A stretch of 64,000 bases of DNA from Stutzerimonas stutzeri. GTDB taxonomy: Bacteria > Pseudomonadota > Gammaproteobacteria > Pseudomonadales > Pseudomonadaceae. Of this stretch, positions 17,265 to 26,700 are shown piece after piece (within the stretch, counting starts at the first letter, position 1; the number at the start of each line of letters is the position of its first letter). The notes below the pieces were generated by a model, which saw only the letters and a program-made list of their open reading frames with translations, was not told the origin of the DNA and searched no databases. Where the stretch lies: positions 2,081,001 to 2,145,000 of the forward strand of contig NZ_JAGQFP010000001.1 in NCBI RefSeq assembly GCF_019090095.1, written 5' to 3'. The translations under genes and the position numbers were made by a program.

Positions 17265-18794
17265 TCACTTCAACTTCAACCGCCTGGCCAGCTTGTGCAG
17301 ATTGCTCGAATCCACGTCGAGCAGCCGCGCCGCCTGCGCCCAGTTCTCGCCGCTGGCCTCCAGCGCGCGGACGATGGCCTGGCGTTGAGCATCATCGACG
17401 GTCTCGCGCAGCGGAACGATCTGCGCTTGCACTGGCTCAACCGGCACTTCGGCTGCGGGAACCGGTGCACCGGAGCGGGTGCTGTCCAGGTCGAGCAGGT
17501 CGGGCTCCAGCGTCAGAATCTCACTGCGAGACGCACCGCGACTGAGCAGCCGCAGCGCCGCGCGACTGATCACATGTTCGAGCTCGCGCACGTTGCCCGG
17601 CCAGGCATAGCCGAGCAAGGCGCGCTCGGCCGCAGGCGACAACCGCATGCTGCGCAGCCCCAGGCGCGCACGGTTCAGTTCGAGAAAGTAGCCGGCCAGA
17701 ATCAGCACATCGTTGCCGCGCTCGCGCAGCGGCGGGATCGGCGCCGGGTAGACCGACAGGCGATGGTAGAGGTCGGCGCGGAAATGCCCGTCGCGCACGC
17801 TCTCGCGCAGGTTACGGTTGGTCGCGGCGATGACGCGTACGTCGACCTGCCGCGGCTTGTCGGCGCCCAGGCGCTGGATCTCACCGTTCTGCAGGGTCCG
17901 CAGCAGCTTGGCCTGCACCACCAGCGGCAGCTCGCCCACCTCATCGAGCACCAGCGTGCCGCCGTTGGCTGCATCGAAGCGGCCGGGACGATCGGTGGTA
18001 GCCCCGGAAAACGCCCCTTTGACATGGCCGAACAGCTCGCTCTCGGCCAGCGATTCGGGCAAGGCGGCGCAGTTGACCAGCACCAGCGGCTTGTTGCGCC
18101 GCCGCGAATGCCGGTGCAGCCAGCGCGCGAAGAGCTCCTTGCCGACGCCGGTTTCGCCGAGCAGCAGCACCGGCAGCTCGGAGTCGGCAACCACTTCCAG
18201 TTCGCGCAACAGGTCGGCGATCACCTGGCTCTGCCCGAGAATTTCGCCGTCGCCCGGCAGCGGCGTGCTCTCCAGCACGTCGGTACGGGCCAGGCGCAAG
18301 CCACGGTTCTCGTGCTCCAGCCGGGTGATACGGATCGCCGCCTCGATCACCAGGGTATAACGCTGCAGATCACGCCGCGCCTCGTCATCGAAGGTGCCGG
18401 CATGCAGCGCATCGAGCGTCAGCGCGCCCCACAGCTTGCCCTCGACGAACAGGCTCACGCCCATGCAATCGTGCACCGGCAGGGGCTCGCCGACGTGCTC
18501 GTCCAGCAGGCCATCGTACGGGTCCGGCAAACGGCTGTCGGGTTCGAACCAGGTGGGTTCACGCTGCGAGAGGATCGCCGCCAGCCGCGGGTGTTGCGCC
18601 ACCACGAAGCGCCGGCCCAGCGCTTCTTGCACCAGCCCTACCGCGGCCAGCGGGCGCAGCGTGTCTTCGTCGAGTCGCAGCAACACGACCGCGCCACAGT
18701 TGAAGCGCTGGTGCAGCGTGTGAACCAGCCGTTGCAGCCGAACGGCATTGGGCAGCTCGGTGACCAGATCGGCCAGCAGTGCTTCTTCCATCAT
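17265..18794 (-). CDS. norR: NorR, NO-responsive sigma-54-dependent activator
   Basis: 509 residues. A GAF sensor domain (about 20-165) would bind NO through non-heme iron. It is followed by an AAA+ domain with Walker A (G-E-T-G-V-G-K-E, near 215) and a Walker B (L-V-L-D-E-V-G-E), R-F-D and R-A-D-L-Y-H-R-L motifs, and a C-terminal Fis-type helix-turn-helix ending N-L-H-K-L-A-R-R-L. The sigma-54 contact loop reads G-A-F-S-G-A instead of the usual G-A-F-T-G-A. It is divergent from ytfE, and the shared region has three GGT-N7-ACC sites and a -24/-12 promoter, so ytfE is the obvious target. Confidence 0.92.
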   Translation of the reverse strand: MMEEALLADLVTELPNAVRLQRLVHTLHQRFNCGAVVLLRLDEDTLRPLAAVGLVQEALGRRFVVAQHPRLAAILSQREPTWFEPDSRLPDPYDGLLDEHVGEPLPVHDCMGVSLFVEGKLWGALTLDALHAGTFDDEARRDLQRYTLVIEAAIRITRLEHENRGLRLARTDVLESTPLPGDGEILGQSQVIADLLRELEVVADSELPVLLLGETGVGKELFARWLHRHSRRRNKPLVLVNCAALPESLAESELFGHVKGAFSGATTDRPGRFDAANGGTLVLDEVGELPLVVQAKLLRTLQNGEIQRLGADKPRQVDVRVIAATNRNLRESVRDGHFRADLYHRLSVYPAPIPPLRERGNDVLILAGYFLELNRARLGLRSMRLSPAAERALLGYAWPGNVRELEHVISRAALRLLSRGASRSEILTLEPDLLDLDSTRSGAPVPAAEVPVEPVQAQIVPLRETVDDAQRQAIVRALEASGENWAQAARLLDVDSSNLHKLARRLKLK

Positions 18795-18850
18795 GGTGTT
18801 TACTACCCTCGAGGTTTTTTAAACCCTACAGCGGATCGGTAGTTTTCACC
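18795..18850. promoter_or_regulatory. Three GGT-N7-ACC sites, likely NorR enhancers
   Basis: GGT-N7-ACC occurs three times: 18795-18807, 18813-18825 and 18838-18850. NorR of E. coli binds three GT-N7-AC sites before norVW. They lie 41-96 bases upstream of the sigma-54 promoter of ytfE, the normal enhancer position. Confidence 0.75.
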
Positions 18851-18890
18851 AATGCTAATTTCAAAGCCTTGCAGATCAATGGGTTAGCCA

Positions 18891-18906
18891 TGGCACAGAG
18901 CTTGCC
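18891..18906 (+). promoter_or_regulatory. Sigma-54 (-24/-12) promoter of ytfE/dnrN
   Basis: TGGCACAGAGCTTGCC is an exact match to TGGCAC-N5-TTGC, with the GG and GC elements at the right spacing. It ends 35 bases before the ytfE start and pairs with the upstream NorR-like sites. Confidence 0.88.
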
Positions 18907-18941
18907 ACTGTTGGCCTATCCCCACCCACGGAAAGGCCACC

Positions 18942-19613
18942 ATGAGCATCGCGCTTACCGAACAGACCCTGGGCAGCCTGGCCTGCCTTATTCCCGGCGC
19001 CACCCGCGTGTTTCGCCAGTACAAGCTGGATTTCTGCTGCGGTGGCAACACGCCGCTGCGCGATGCGGCGCAGCAGCGCAATCTCGACGCACAGGCTATC
19101 GCCGAGGAGCTCGCGGCGCTGGGCAGCGACCCGTCCAGCGAGCCGGATTGGCGCAACGAGCCGGCCGCAGCGCTGATCGAGTTTCTCCTGGAGCGCTACC
19201 ACGAGCGCCATCGTGAGCAGTTCCCCGAACTGATCCGCCTGGCCAGCCGCGTCGAGCAGGTGCACGGCAACAAGGCCGACTGCCCGCTCGGCCTTGCCGA
19301 GCACCTGTGGAGCATGCAGCAGGAGCTGGAGAGCCACATGCTCAAGGAAGAACAGATCCTCTTCCCGATGCTGCAACGCAACATCCAGCTGCCGCAGACC
19401 CAGGGGCCGATCGCCGTGATGCGCTTCGAGCACGACCAGCACGGTGCCGCCCTTGCGCGACTGGCCGAGCTGACCCAGGACATCACCCCGCCGGCCAACG
19501 CATGCAATACCTGGCGCGCGCTGTACCGCGGGCTGGAGGAGCTGCGCGACGACCTGATGCAGCACATCCACCTGGAGAACAACATCCTGTTCACCAACGC
19601 CTCGGCACGCTGA
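18942..19613 (+). CDS. ytfE: YtfE/DnrN di-iron Fe-S cluster repair protein
   Basis: 223 residues. The N-terminal ScdA_N domain contains the F-C-C-G-G motif near residue 30. The rest is a hemerythrin-like four-helix domain with spaced His and Glu ligands (H-x-x-R-H, H-M-L-K-E-E, F-E-H-D-x-H, H-I-H-L-E-N). The family repairs iron-sulfur clusters damaged by NO and is called DnrN or RIC elsewhere. Its promoter is sigma-54 type and the divergent norR should drive it, so it responds to NO from the NirS reaction. GGAGG is absent, but an AAGG site precedes the ATG. Confidence 0.92.
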   Translation: MSIALTEQTLGSLACLIPGATRVFRQYKLDFCCGGNTPLRDAAQQRNLDAQAIAEELAALGSDPSSEPDWRNEPAAALIEFLLERYHERHREQFPELIRLASRVEQVHGNKADCPLGLAEHLWSMQQELESHMLKEEQILFPMLQRNIQLPQTQGPIAVMRFEHDQHGAALARLAELTQDITPPANACNTWRALYRGLEELRDDLMQHIHLENNILFTNASAR

Positions 19614-19673
19614 GGCACGCACGCACCTAGCGGGCCGCCGCGGCCCGCTCCCCCTGTAGTACCGGAGGCATAC

Positions 19674-19811
19674 ATGAAAGCGATCATCCAACCAATGGTG
19701 TGGGGCCTGGCGATGGCCTCGATGCTGGCATTGGCCAGCAATGTGGCGCTCGACCTGACGGTTGGCAGCCTGCAGCCTGGCAGCACAGAAACCCGTACCC
19801 TCACGCCCTGA
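19674..19811 (+). CDS. Possible 45-residue secreted or membrane peptide
   Basis: A 45-codon frame with a good CGGAGG ribosome site nine bases before the ATG. It begins M-K-A-I-I, has a Met/Leu/Ala-rich hydrophobic stretch to about residue 24, then a polar tail ending T-L-T-P, so it looks like a signal peptide or single membrane span with a short exposed end. It follows ytfE by 60 bases on the same strand and could be co-expressed. I recognise no family. Confidence 0.45.
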   Translation: MKAIIQPMVWGLAMASMLALASNVALDLTVGSLQPGSTETRTLTP

Positions 19812-19948
19812 GCGCGCCCCTGCAACCGGCCTGGGTCAACACTACGACGGGCTATCTGGGCTAGGCTCAGTAACGTGACGGGCCCAGCCCGCCCTGAGGC
19901 GCCCGGCCCGAGAGCGCCCATATTTTTGAACATGACAGGATGCCTTGC

Positions 19949-20632
19949 ATGGTGCTTCACCGCGTACATAACCAGATTCTTCGCAGCCACCACCTGTTCG
20001 AGCCATTGAACGACGAGCAGATGGACGAGCTGATGAGTGCCAGCCAGTTGCTCAACCTCGACAAGGGCGACAACCTGTTTCACCAGGGCGAGCCGGCACA
20101 CTCGTTCTATTTCGTGATTTCCGGTGCGATCAAGATCTATCGGCTGACCCCGGATGGGCAGGAAAAGGTATTCGAGGTCATCGGCAACCGGCAGACCTTC
20201 GCCGAAGCGATGATGCTGATGGACACGCCGAACTACGTCGCCTCGGCCCAGGCCGTCTGCCCGACGCAGGTGTACCGGTTCTCCAACACGGCCTACATGC
20301 GCCTGCTGGAGGCGAACCAGAAGTTGTCTTTCGCCCTGCTCGGCAAGCTCAGCGTGCGCCTGCACCAGCGCATCAACGAAATCGAGACGCTGTCGCTGAA
20401 GAACGCCACCCACCGCGTGGTGCGCTACCTGATGACGCAACTGGCGCGCCTGAAAGACGATGGCAACAGCTTCGAACTGCCGATGGCCAAGCAGCTGATC
20501 GCCGGCCACCTGTCGATCCAGCCGGAGACCTTTTCGCGGATCATCCGTCGCCTGATCGACGAAGGGATCATTACCCAGGAAGGCCGGCAGATCACCATTC
20601 TCGATCGCCAGCGGCTGGAACAATTCGAGTGA
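19949..20632 (+). CDS. dnr: DNR, NO-responsive CRP/FNR-family activator of denitrification
   Basis: 227 residues, the same length as P. aeruginosa DNR and very similar throughout: S-H-H-L-F-E-P-L, the N-L-D-K-G segment, Y-R-L-T-P-[DE]-G-Q-E-K, T-F-A-E-A-M-M, M-D-T-P-N-Y-V-A and the recognition helix S-I-Q-P-E-T-F-S-R-I. It has no cysteine cluster, so it should sense NO through heme and activate nir, nor and nos promoters at FNR-type sites. The ATG at 19949 is chosen over 19940 because AGGA at 19937-19940 then has correct spacing. Between ytfE and a DnrP-like gene. Confidence 0.92.
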   Translation: MVLHRVHNQILRSHHLFEPLNDEQMDELMSASQLLNLDKGDNLFHQGEPAHSFYFVISGAIKIYRLTPDGQEKVFEVIGNRQTFAEAMMLMDTPNYVASAQAVCPTQVYRFSNTAYMRLLEANQKLSFALLGKLSVRLHQRINEIETLSLKNATHRVVRYLMTQLARLKDDGNSFELPMAKQLIAGHLSIQPETFSRIIRRLIDEGIITQEGRQITILDRQRLEQFE

Positions 20633-20694
20633 TAGGACAGGCCGGGATGCCGCCAGCAGCGGCGATGGCGCCCCGCGCACGGCTTTGACCAGGG

Positions 20695-20708
20695 TTGATT
20701 GCCGTCAA
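20695..20708. promoter_or_regulatory. FNR/ANR/DNR-type site upstream of dnrP
   Basis: TTGATTGCCGTCAA differs at one base from the consensus and lies 55 bases before the dnrP start. Confidence 0.75.
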
Positions 20709-20763
20709 GCCTGGAAAGCCACCGGGCATGGCAAGCTGGACGTGACCTACGGAGAACACTGCC

Positions 20764-20955
20764 ATGTCCAGTTGCCTGTACTGCCAGCAACCCAACCCGC
20801 CGCAAGAGGCCGAATGCAGCCATTGCGGCATGCCCCTGCCGGCGCATGCCGACACCGCATGCGAGCGACGCCAGCGCAAATTCTTCTGGTTCTGCATCGC
20901 CATGACCGTGTTCTGCGCCGTGATGATCGTCTGGTTGCCGCGCCATTTCTTTTAA
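20764..20955 (+). CDS. dnrP: DnrP-like small zinc-ribbon membrane protein
   Basis: 63 residues: an N-terminal zinc ribbon (C-x-x-C ... C-x-x-C, C-L-Y-C and C-S-H-C) followed by a basic stretch and one membrane span (F-F-W-F-C-I-A-M-T-V-F-C-A-V). This is the layout of DnrP, named for its place after dnr in denitrifying pseudomonads; its role is not established. It has its own FNR-type site upstream and so should be induced without oxygen. It lies 131 bases after dnr; a REP array follows. Confidence 0.75.
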   Translation: MSSCLYCQQPNPPQEAECSHCGMPLPAHADTACERRQRKFFWFCIAMTVFCAVMIVWLPRHFF

Positions 20956-20982
20956 AGGCTGAATGGCCACGGCGCCGGGCGT

Positions 20983-21590
20983 CCGACCGTGGGTGGATCG
21001 CGCCACACCGATCCACGGAGTGGCCATCCACCGAGCAGCGTCCCGCTGGATGTAAAGGCGACTTACGCCCTACCGCCTGAAAAGCTTCGCCCCGAGGGCG
21101 GGGCTCCCACAAAAGCAGCCCGTAGGGTGGATCACGCTTCACCGATCCACCGGTTGGCCATCCATCGAGCGGCGTCCCGCTGGATGTAAAGGCGACATAC
21201 GCCCTACTGCCTGAAAAGCTTCGCCCCGAGGGCGGGGCTCCCACAAAAGCAGCCCGTAGGGTGGATCACGCTGCACCGATCCACGGGGTGGCCGCCCACC
21301 GAGCGGCGTCCCGCTGGATGTAAAAGCAACATACACCCTACCGCCTGAAAGGCTTCGCCCCGAGGGCGGGGCTCCCACAAAAGCAGCCCGTAGGGTGGAT
21401 CACGCTGCACCGATCCACGGGGTGGCCGCCCACCGAGCGGCGTCCCGCTGGATGTAAAAGGCGACCTACATCCTACCGCCTGAAAAACTTCGCCCCGAGG
21501 GCGGGGCTCCCACAAAAGCGGCCCGTAGGGTGGATCACGTTTCACCGGTCCACGGGGTGGCCATCCACCGAGCGGCGCCACGTAACAATC
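20983..21590. repeat. REP array 2, about four units of 134 bases
   Basis: Repeat units share a GCTTCGCCCC...GGGCGGGGCTCCCAC hairpin, whose copies start near 21084, 21219, 21352 and 21487. This alternates with a GTAGGGTGGATCACG...GATCCAC hairpin and a G-C-G-G-C-G-T-C-C-C-G-C-T-G-G-A-T-G-T-A-A block; a partial copy opens the array. It fills the gap between convergent dnrP and norD. No gene is visible in it. Confidence 0.85.
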
Positions 21591-21651
21591 CACAGCTACC
21601 CAACAACGAAACGGACGAAGCCGAAGCCTCGCCCGTTTTCCATCCTGGCGC

Positions 21652-23496
21652 TTACCGCTGGGTCAGTTGCTTGTACAGCTGTGGCAGGCGGAACGGCAGC
21701 TGTTGCGGGTCCTTGATCAAGGTGAAGCCGTTGGCGCCGAACATGTAGGGCAGGTAGTCACCGGCTTCCTGGTCGATGGTGATGCAGAACGGCAGCAGGC
21801 CCTGCTTGCGCGCTTCCATGACCGCCTGACGGGTGTCCTCGACGCCGTAGCGCCCTTCGTAGACATCCAGATCGTTGGGTTTGCCGTCGGTAACCAGCAA
21901 CAGCAGCTTGCGCCGTTGCTTGCAGTTGCCGAGCAGCTCGGTCGCCTGGCGGATGGCCGCGCCCATACGGGTGTAGTAGCCGGGCTTGAGCGCCTGGATG
22001 CGCCCGCGGGTGTCATCGCCATAGCGTTGCTTGAACGACTTGAGCTCCTGCATGCGCACCTGATGCCGGCGCAGCGAGGAAAACCCGTACAGCGCGAAAT
22101 CGTCGCCCACCGCCGACAGCGCTTCGCCGAACAGCAGCAGGCTGTCGGTGATCACATCGATCACCTTGTGCTCGTCGTCCAGGTGCGCGTCGGTGGACAT
22201 CGACAGGTCGGCCAGCAGCAGGCAGGCCAGGTCGCGGCGATTCTGCCGCTGCTCCATGAACAGGCCACGCTCGGCGCATTGGCCGTGCTGGCGCTCGACG
22301 TGAAAATCCAGCCAGGCCTGCATGTCCAGCTCCGAGCCCTGGGGCTGCCCGCGCAACCATTGCCGGTCGTTGCGCAGGTGTTCGAACTGCCGGCGCAGCT
22401 TGCGCGCCAGCGGACCGAGCCGCGTCGGCAGGCCCATGGGTTCGGAGCCACGCGGCAACATCATCTGCAGGCTGACGAAGTTGTCCTGCATGCGTTGCTT
22501 GCGGTAGTCCCACTCCGGCAGTTTGAGGCCCTCGCCCAACGGGATGTCGTCGACGTCCGAGGGCGGCAGGTCGAGGTGCAGCTTGAGGCCACCACCCTTC
22601 TGCATGCGCTGACGCGACATGGCGATTTCGTCGAGGTCCTCGGCGACGCGCGAAGCGTCCTCGTTCTCGCTGTCATCGCCCTGGCGATCGAGCTCGACAT
22701 GCTCGGACCAACTGAACAGGTTTTCCAGGCGGAACAGCATGAGGCCGCCCTTGCTGGTGCTGTCCTCGACCCGCTTGGCACGCTTGCGCAGGCCTTTCTG
22801 CTCGGCCGGCGGTGCCTGCAGATGGTTGTCCGGGTCCTCTTCGGTGAGTTCGGTGGCCTGGGGGACGCCGAGGTTTTCCGCTGGATACAGCCACATCGGC
22901 AGCGGCCAGGGCGCCACTTCGCTACGCGGGAACTGCGTGACGCTGCCCGGTTCGCGCAGGGCCTGGCACAAGGCACGCTCCAGTTCGCCCTCGGCGCGCG
23001 GCAGGCTGGCCGGATCGGGGCGCAGTTGCAGATGGGCCTCGACCAGGCGTTCGTAGCGTGGCCGCATCGCCGGGAAACGCTGGAGGATGGCCTGGGTCCA
23101 GCGCTGGTTGTCGCGCGCCCAGTGGCGCATGTCGCCCGCTTGCGCGGCGAGCAGCGCGAGCCAGCGATACAAGTCCTGGTTGAGCGTGACCTCGGGGTAG
23201 ACCGCGAGGTGCTGCGGCAGGCGCAGGTTGTTGCCGTCGCACCAGGCGACCGGCAGTTGCTTGCAGGTGCCAGCGACCTGTTGCAGCAGGTTGCGCCGCA
23301 GCATCAGGTCCCGTGCGCTGGCGGCCTCCACCCCGACGCCGCTGGCCCCGCCCATGGCGCGAAACAGCACCGACAGGCTGCGCTGCATACTCTGCAGCTC
23401 GACGCTGGCCTCGGGAAAATCGGGGCTGGCGCGGCGGGTAATGAAGCGGTGCCAGACACTGCCGACCCACTCTTCGACTTCGACGGTAAAGGCCAT
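21652..23496 (-). CDS. norD: NorD, von Willebrand A-domain protein for NO reductase activation
   Basis: 614 residues. The C-terminal third is a VWA domain with an intact metal site (D-L-S-M-S, then a downstream Thr and D-G-K-P), and the N-terminal part is the family-specific helical region. NorD acts with the AAA+ protein NirQ/NorQ to mature the NO reductase, probably by helping insert its non-heme iron. It follows norB by 81 bases on the same strand and closes the norCBD operon. It has no signal peptide, so it works on the cytoplasmic side. Confidence 0.92.
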   Translation of the reverse strand: MAFTVEVEEWVGSVWHRFITRRASPDFPEASVELQSMQRSLSVLFRAMGGASGVGVEAASARDLMLRRNLLQQVAGTCKQLPVAWCDGNNLRLPQHLAVYPEVTLNQDLYRWLALLAAQAGDMRHWARDNQRWTQAILQRFPAMRPRYERLVEAHLQLRPDPASLPRAEGELERALCQALREPGSVTQFPRSEVAPWPLPMWLYPAENLGVPQATELTEEDPDNHLQAPPAEQKGLRKRAKRVEDSTSKGGLMLFRLENLFSWSEHVELDRQGDDSENEDASRVAEDLDEIAMSRQRMQKGGGLKLHLDLPPSDVDDIPLGEGLKLPEWDYRKQRMQDNFVSLQMMLPRGSEPMGLPTRLGPLARKLRRQFEHLRNDRQWLRGQPQGSELDMQAWLDFHVERQHGQCAERGLFMEQRQNRRDLACLLLADLSMSTDAHLDDEHKVIDVITDSLLLFGEALSAVGDDFALYGFSSLRRHQVRMQELKSFKQRYGDDTRGRIQALKPGYYTRMGAAIRQATELLGNCKQRRKLLLLVTDGKPNDLDVYEGRYGVEDTRQAVMEARKQGLLPFCITIDQEAGDYLPYMFGANGFTLIKDPQQLPFRLPQLYKQLTQR

Positions 23497-23577
23497 TTCG
23501 ATTACTCCGTTACGCCGTGTGAAAACGGCAACGGCCCGCTCATGTCAGCCGGGCCGTTGCTCATGTTGCGATGGAAC

Positions 23578-25017
<1,440 letters not shown>

Positions 25018-25048
25018 CTAAGATTACGAAAACAAGGTTGTTGAACGA

Positions 25049-25489
25049 TCAACCTTCCTTGTTTGGCGGCCAGTTGTTGGTGTCGATCTTCGAGGTCCAC
25101 TTGAGGAATTCGGCCAGATCGTCAACCTGCTGTTCGCTCAGATTGAACTGCGGCATCGAACGGCGACCTGGAACGCCCAGGGGCTGTGCTTTCATCCAGG
25201 CATGCAGGAAGGGCTTGAAGGCCGCATCCTCGCCACGACGGACGAACACGTTGCCCAGCTCCGGCGCGAAGTAGGCACCTTCACCCAGCAGGCTGTGGCA
25301 GCCGATGCAGTTGTTGTTTTCCCAGACCGCCTTGCCGCGCACCACCGATTCGGTCAGCGCCGTTTCGTTGGATCGATCTGGGAAAGTCTGTTCGGTGTGA
25401 TAGGTGAGACCGAGAAATACGAGGAAGAAGAACACGCTTCCTCCGAAGTAGATATTTCTGGCCATCCCTTTGGTAAAGGTCTCGGACAT
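25049..25489 (-). CDS. norC: Nitric oxide reductase subunit C, membrane-bound cytochrome c
   Basis: 146 residues, the usual length. One N-terminal membrane anchor (about 12-30) is followed by a periplasmic cytochrome c domain with C61-x-x-C64-H65 as heme c ligand and a Met in S-M-P-Q-F. It receives electrons from c-type cytochromes and passes them to NorB. The upstream frame to 25795 is open but the known N-terminus starts at 25489. The operon norC-norB-norD is driven from here; a perfect FNR-type site lies 59 bases upstream. Confidence 0.96.
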   Translation of the reverse strand: MSETFTKGMARNIYFGGSVFFFLVFLGLTYHTEQTFPDRSNETALTESVVRGKAVWENNNCIGCHSLLGEGAYFAPELGNVFVRRGEDAAFKPFLHAWMKAQPLGVPGRRSMPQFNLSEQQVDDLAEFLKWTSKIDTNNWPPNKEG

Positions 25490-25547
25490 GGTCGCCTCCT
25501 CATGGCGTTGGCGTGGCCAGTTTAAGAAGGCAGCTATCCAAACCTGC

Positions 25548-25561
25548 TTGATAGCAATCAA
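25548..25561. promoter_or_regulatory. Perfect FNR/ANR/DNR site upstream of norC
   Basis: TTGATAGCAATCAA is an exact consensus match 59 bases before the norC start. Confidence 0.88.
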
Positions 25562-25661
25562 GAAAAACCTGAACGCGAAGGTCGGGTTTAGCAGAGGCAC
25601 CCAAGCGCCCACGATCAAGCCGTCCTCAGCAGGCAATGCACTCCCCCAGGCCCGTGCATAC

Positions 25662-25822
25662 GTGGGAGCGGTCTTGACCGCGAAGGCTTTTGATTCAAAT
25701 GCACCACGGCGGCACCGGCTGGTACTGGGGCGGCTTGGGATATATGCAGATACTGGAAAGCTCGCGGTCGAGACCGCTCCCACAAGGCTGTGCACACCGT
25801 GGGAGTGGTCTTGACCGCGAGG
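25662..25822. repeat. REP cluster between norF and norC
   Basis: Three copies of a GTGGGAGCGGTC-type hairpin: forward at 25662, inverted at 25768-25783 and forward (diverged) at 25799. Each holds the GCGGTC-tt/ga-GACCGC stem. The rest of the 25490-25850 gap contains only the norC promoter region. Confidence 0.75.
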
Positions 25823-25850
25823 CTTTTGACCAGCTGGCGAGCGGCGCTCG

Positions 25851-26105
25851 CTAGCGGGCCATCATCGCCAACAGAATCCCGCCCGCCATCACCAGCGGCC
25901 AGCAGAGCAGCAGCAAGCGCCACATCGTGGGTGCGTGGCGCAGCTCCATGAAGCCGTCGGATATCAGCCAGGCCTTGACCAGCGCAACCGCCAGCACCCC
26001 GGCGGCGAGCAGCAGGGTCGAGCCGGAGCTGCCCAGGAGCACGGTGATGGTGGTCAGGACCGCGAGCCCGAGCCAGCAGAGAATCAGCACGATCGACGCG
26101 GACAT
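25851..26105 (-). CDS. norF: NorF-like small membrane protein
   Basis: 84 residues with three hydrophobic segments, in the cytochrome c oxidase subunit IV-like group. It begins 10 bases after norE and is the last gene of nirQ-norE-norF. NorE and NorF are known accessory proteins for NO reductase activity in Paracoccus and Pseudomonas; their exact action is not settled. The conserved segment W-L-I-S-D-G-F-M-E-L-R-H lies in the middle. Confidence 0.85.
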   Translation of the reverse strand: MSASIVLILCWLGLAVLTTITVLLGSSGSTLLLAAGVLAVALVKAWLISDGFMELRHAPTMWRLLLLCWPLVMAGGILLAMMAR

Positions 26106-26115
26106 CCAGGGCTCC

Positions 26116-26700
26116 TCAATTGATGATGTAGACCAGCGGGAACAGCAGTACCCAGACCATGTCCACCATGTGCCAATAGAGCACGCCCGACTCCAGCCCG
26201 GCGCTGTCACCCGGGCTGTAGGCGCGGCGACGACAGCGCTCGGCCATCCAGGCCAGGATGACCATGCCCAGCAGCACGTGCAGGAAATGAAAGCCGGTGA
26301 GAATCCAGTACAGGGTGAAGAAGGTATTGTGCTCGAGCCCAAGCCCCAGCGCCCCCAGGTGGCTGTACTCGTTGAGCTTGAGCACCACGTAGACGCAGGC
26401 ACTGATCAGCGCGGTGAGCAGCAGCACCGCCGCACGGCGCGACTGCGCCATGCGCACCTGCTCGACCGCCAGGGCGGCGAACAGGCCGGAGGTCAGCAGG
26501 CTCAGGGTCAACGCCAGCCCGATGGAGCTGTCCAGCGCCGCCCGACTCTCATGGAAAAGCGCCGGGTTGAGCCACTGCGCCACGGCAAACGCCAGAATCA
26601 GGATGGCGAAGACGGTCAGCTCGGCCAGGATGAAGAACCACATGGCCAGGTCGCCGGGCAACCGCCGGGGCGTTGCGCTCGCTTCAGGCGAAATGGACAT
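26116..26700 (-). CDS. norE: NorE, cytochrome c oxidase subunit III-like membrane protein
   Basis: 194 residues, five hydrophobic segments, matching the COX3 family without metal sites. The G-D-L-A-M-W-F-F-I-L-A-E start, G-F-H-F-L-H-V-L-L-G and W-H-M-V-D-M-V-W motifs are typical. It supports assembly or function of the NO reductase. Start uncertain: ATG at 26700 overlaps the end of nirQ by 17 bases; an ATG at 26709 is equally possible, and neither has a strong ribosome site, as expected with coupled translation. Confidence 0.88.
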   Translation of the reverse strand: MSISPEASATPRRLPGDLAMWFFILAELTVFAILILAFAVAQWLNPALFHESRAALDSSIGLALTLSLLTSGLFAALAVEQVRMAQSRRAAVLLLTALISACVYVVLKLNEYSHLGALGLGLEHNTFFTLYWILTGFHFLHVLLGMVILAWMAERCRRRAYSPGDSAGLESGVLYWHMVDMVWVLLFPLVYIIN

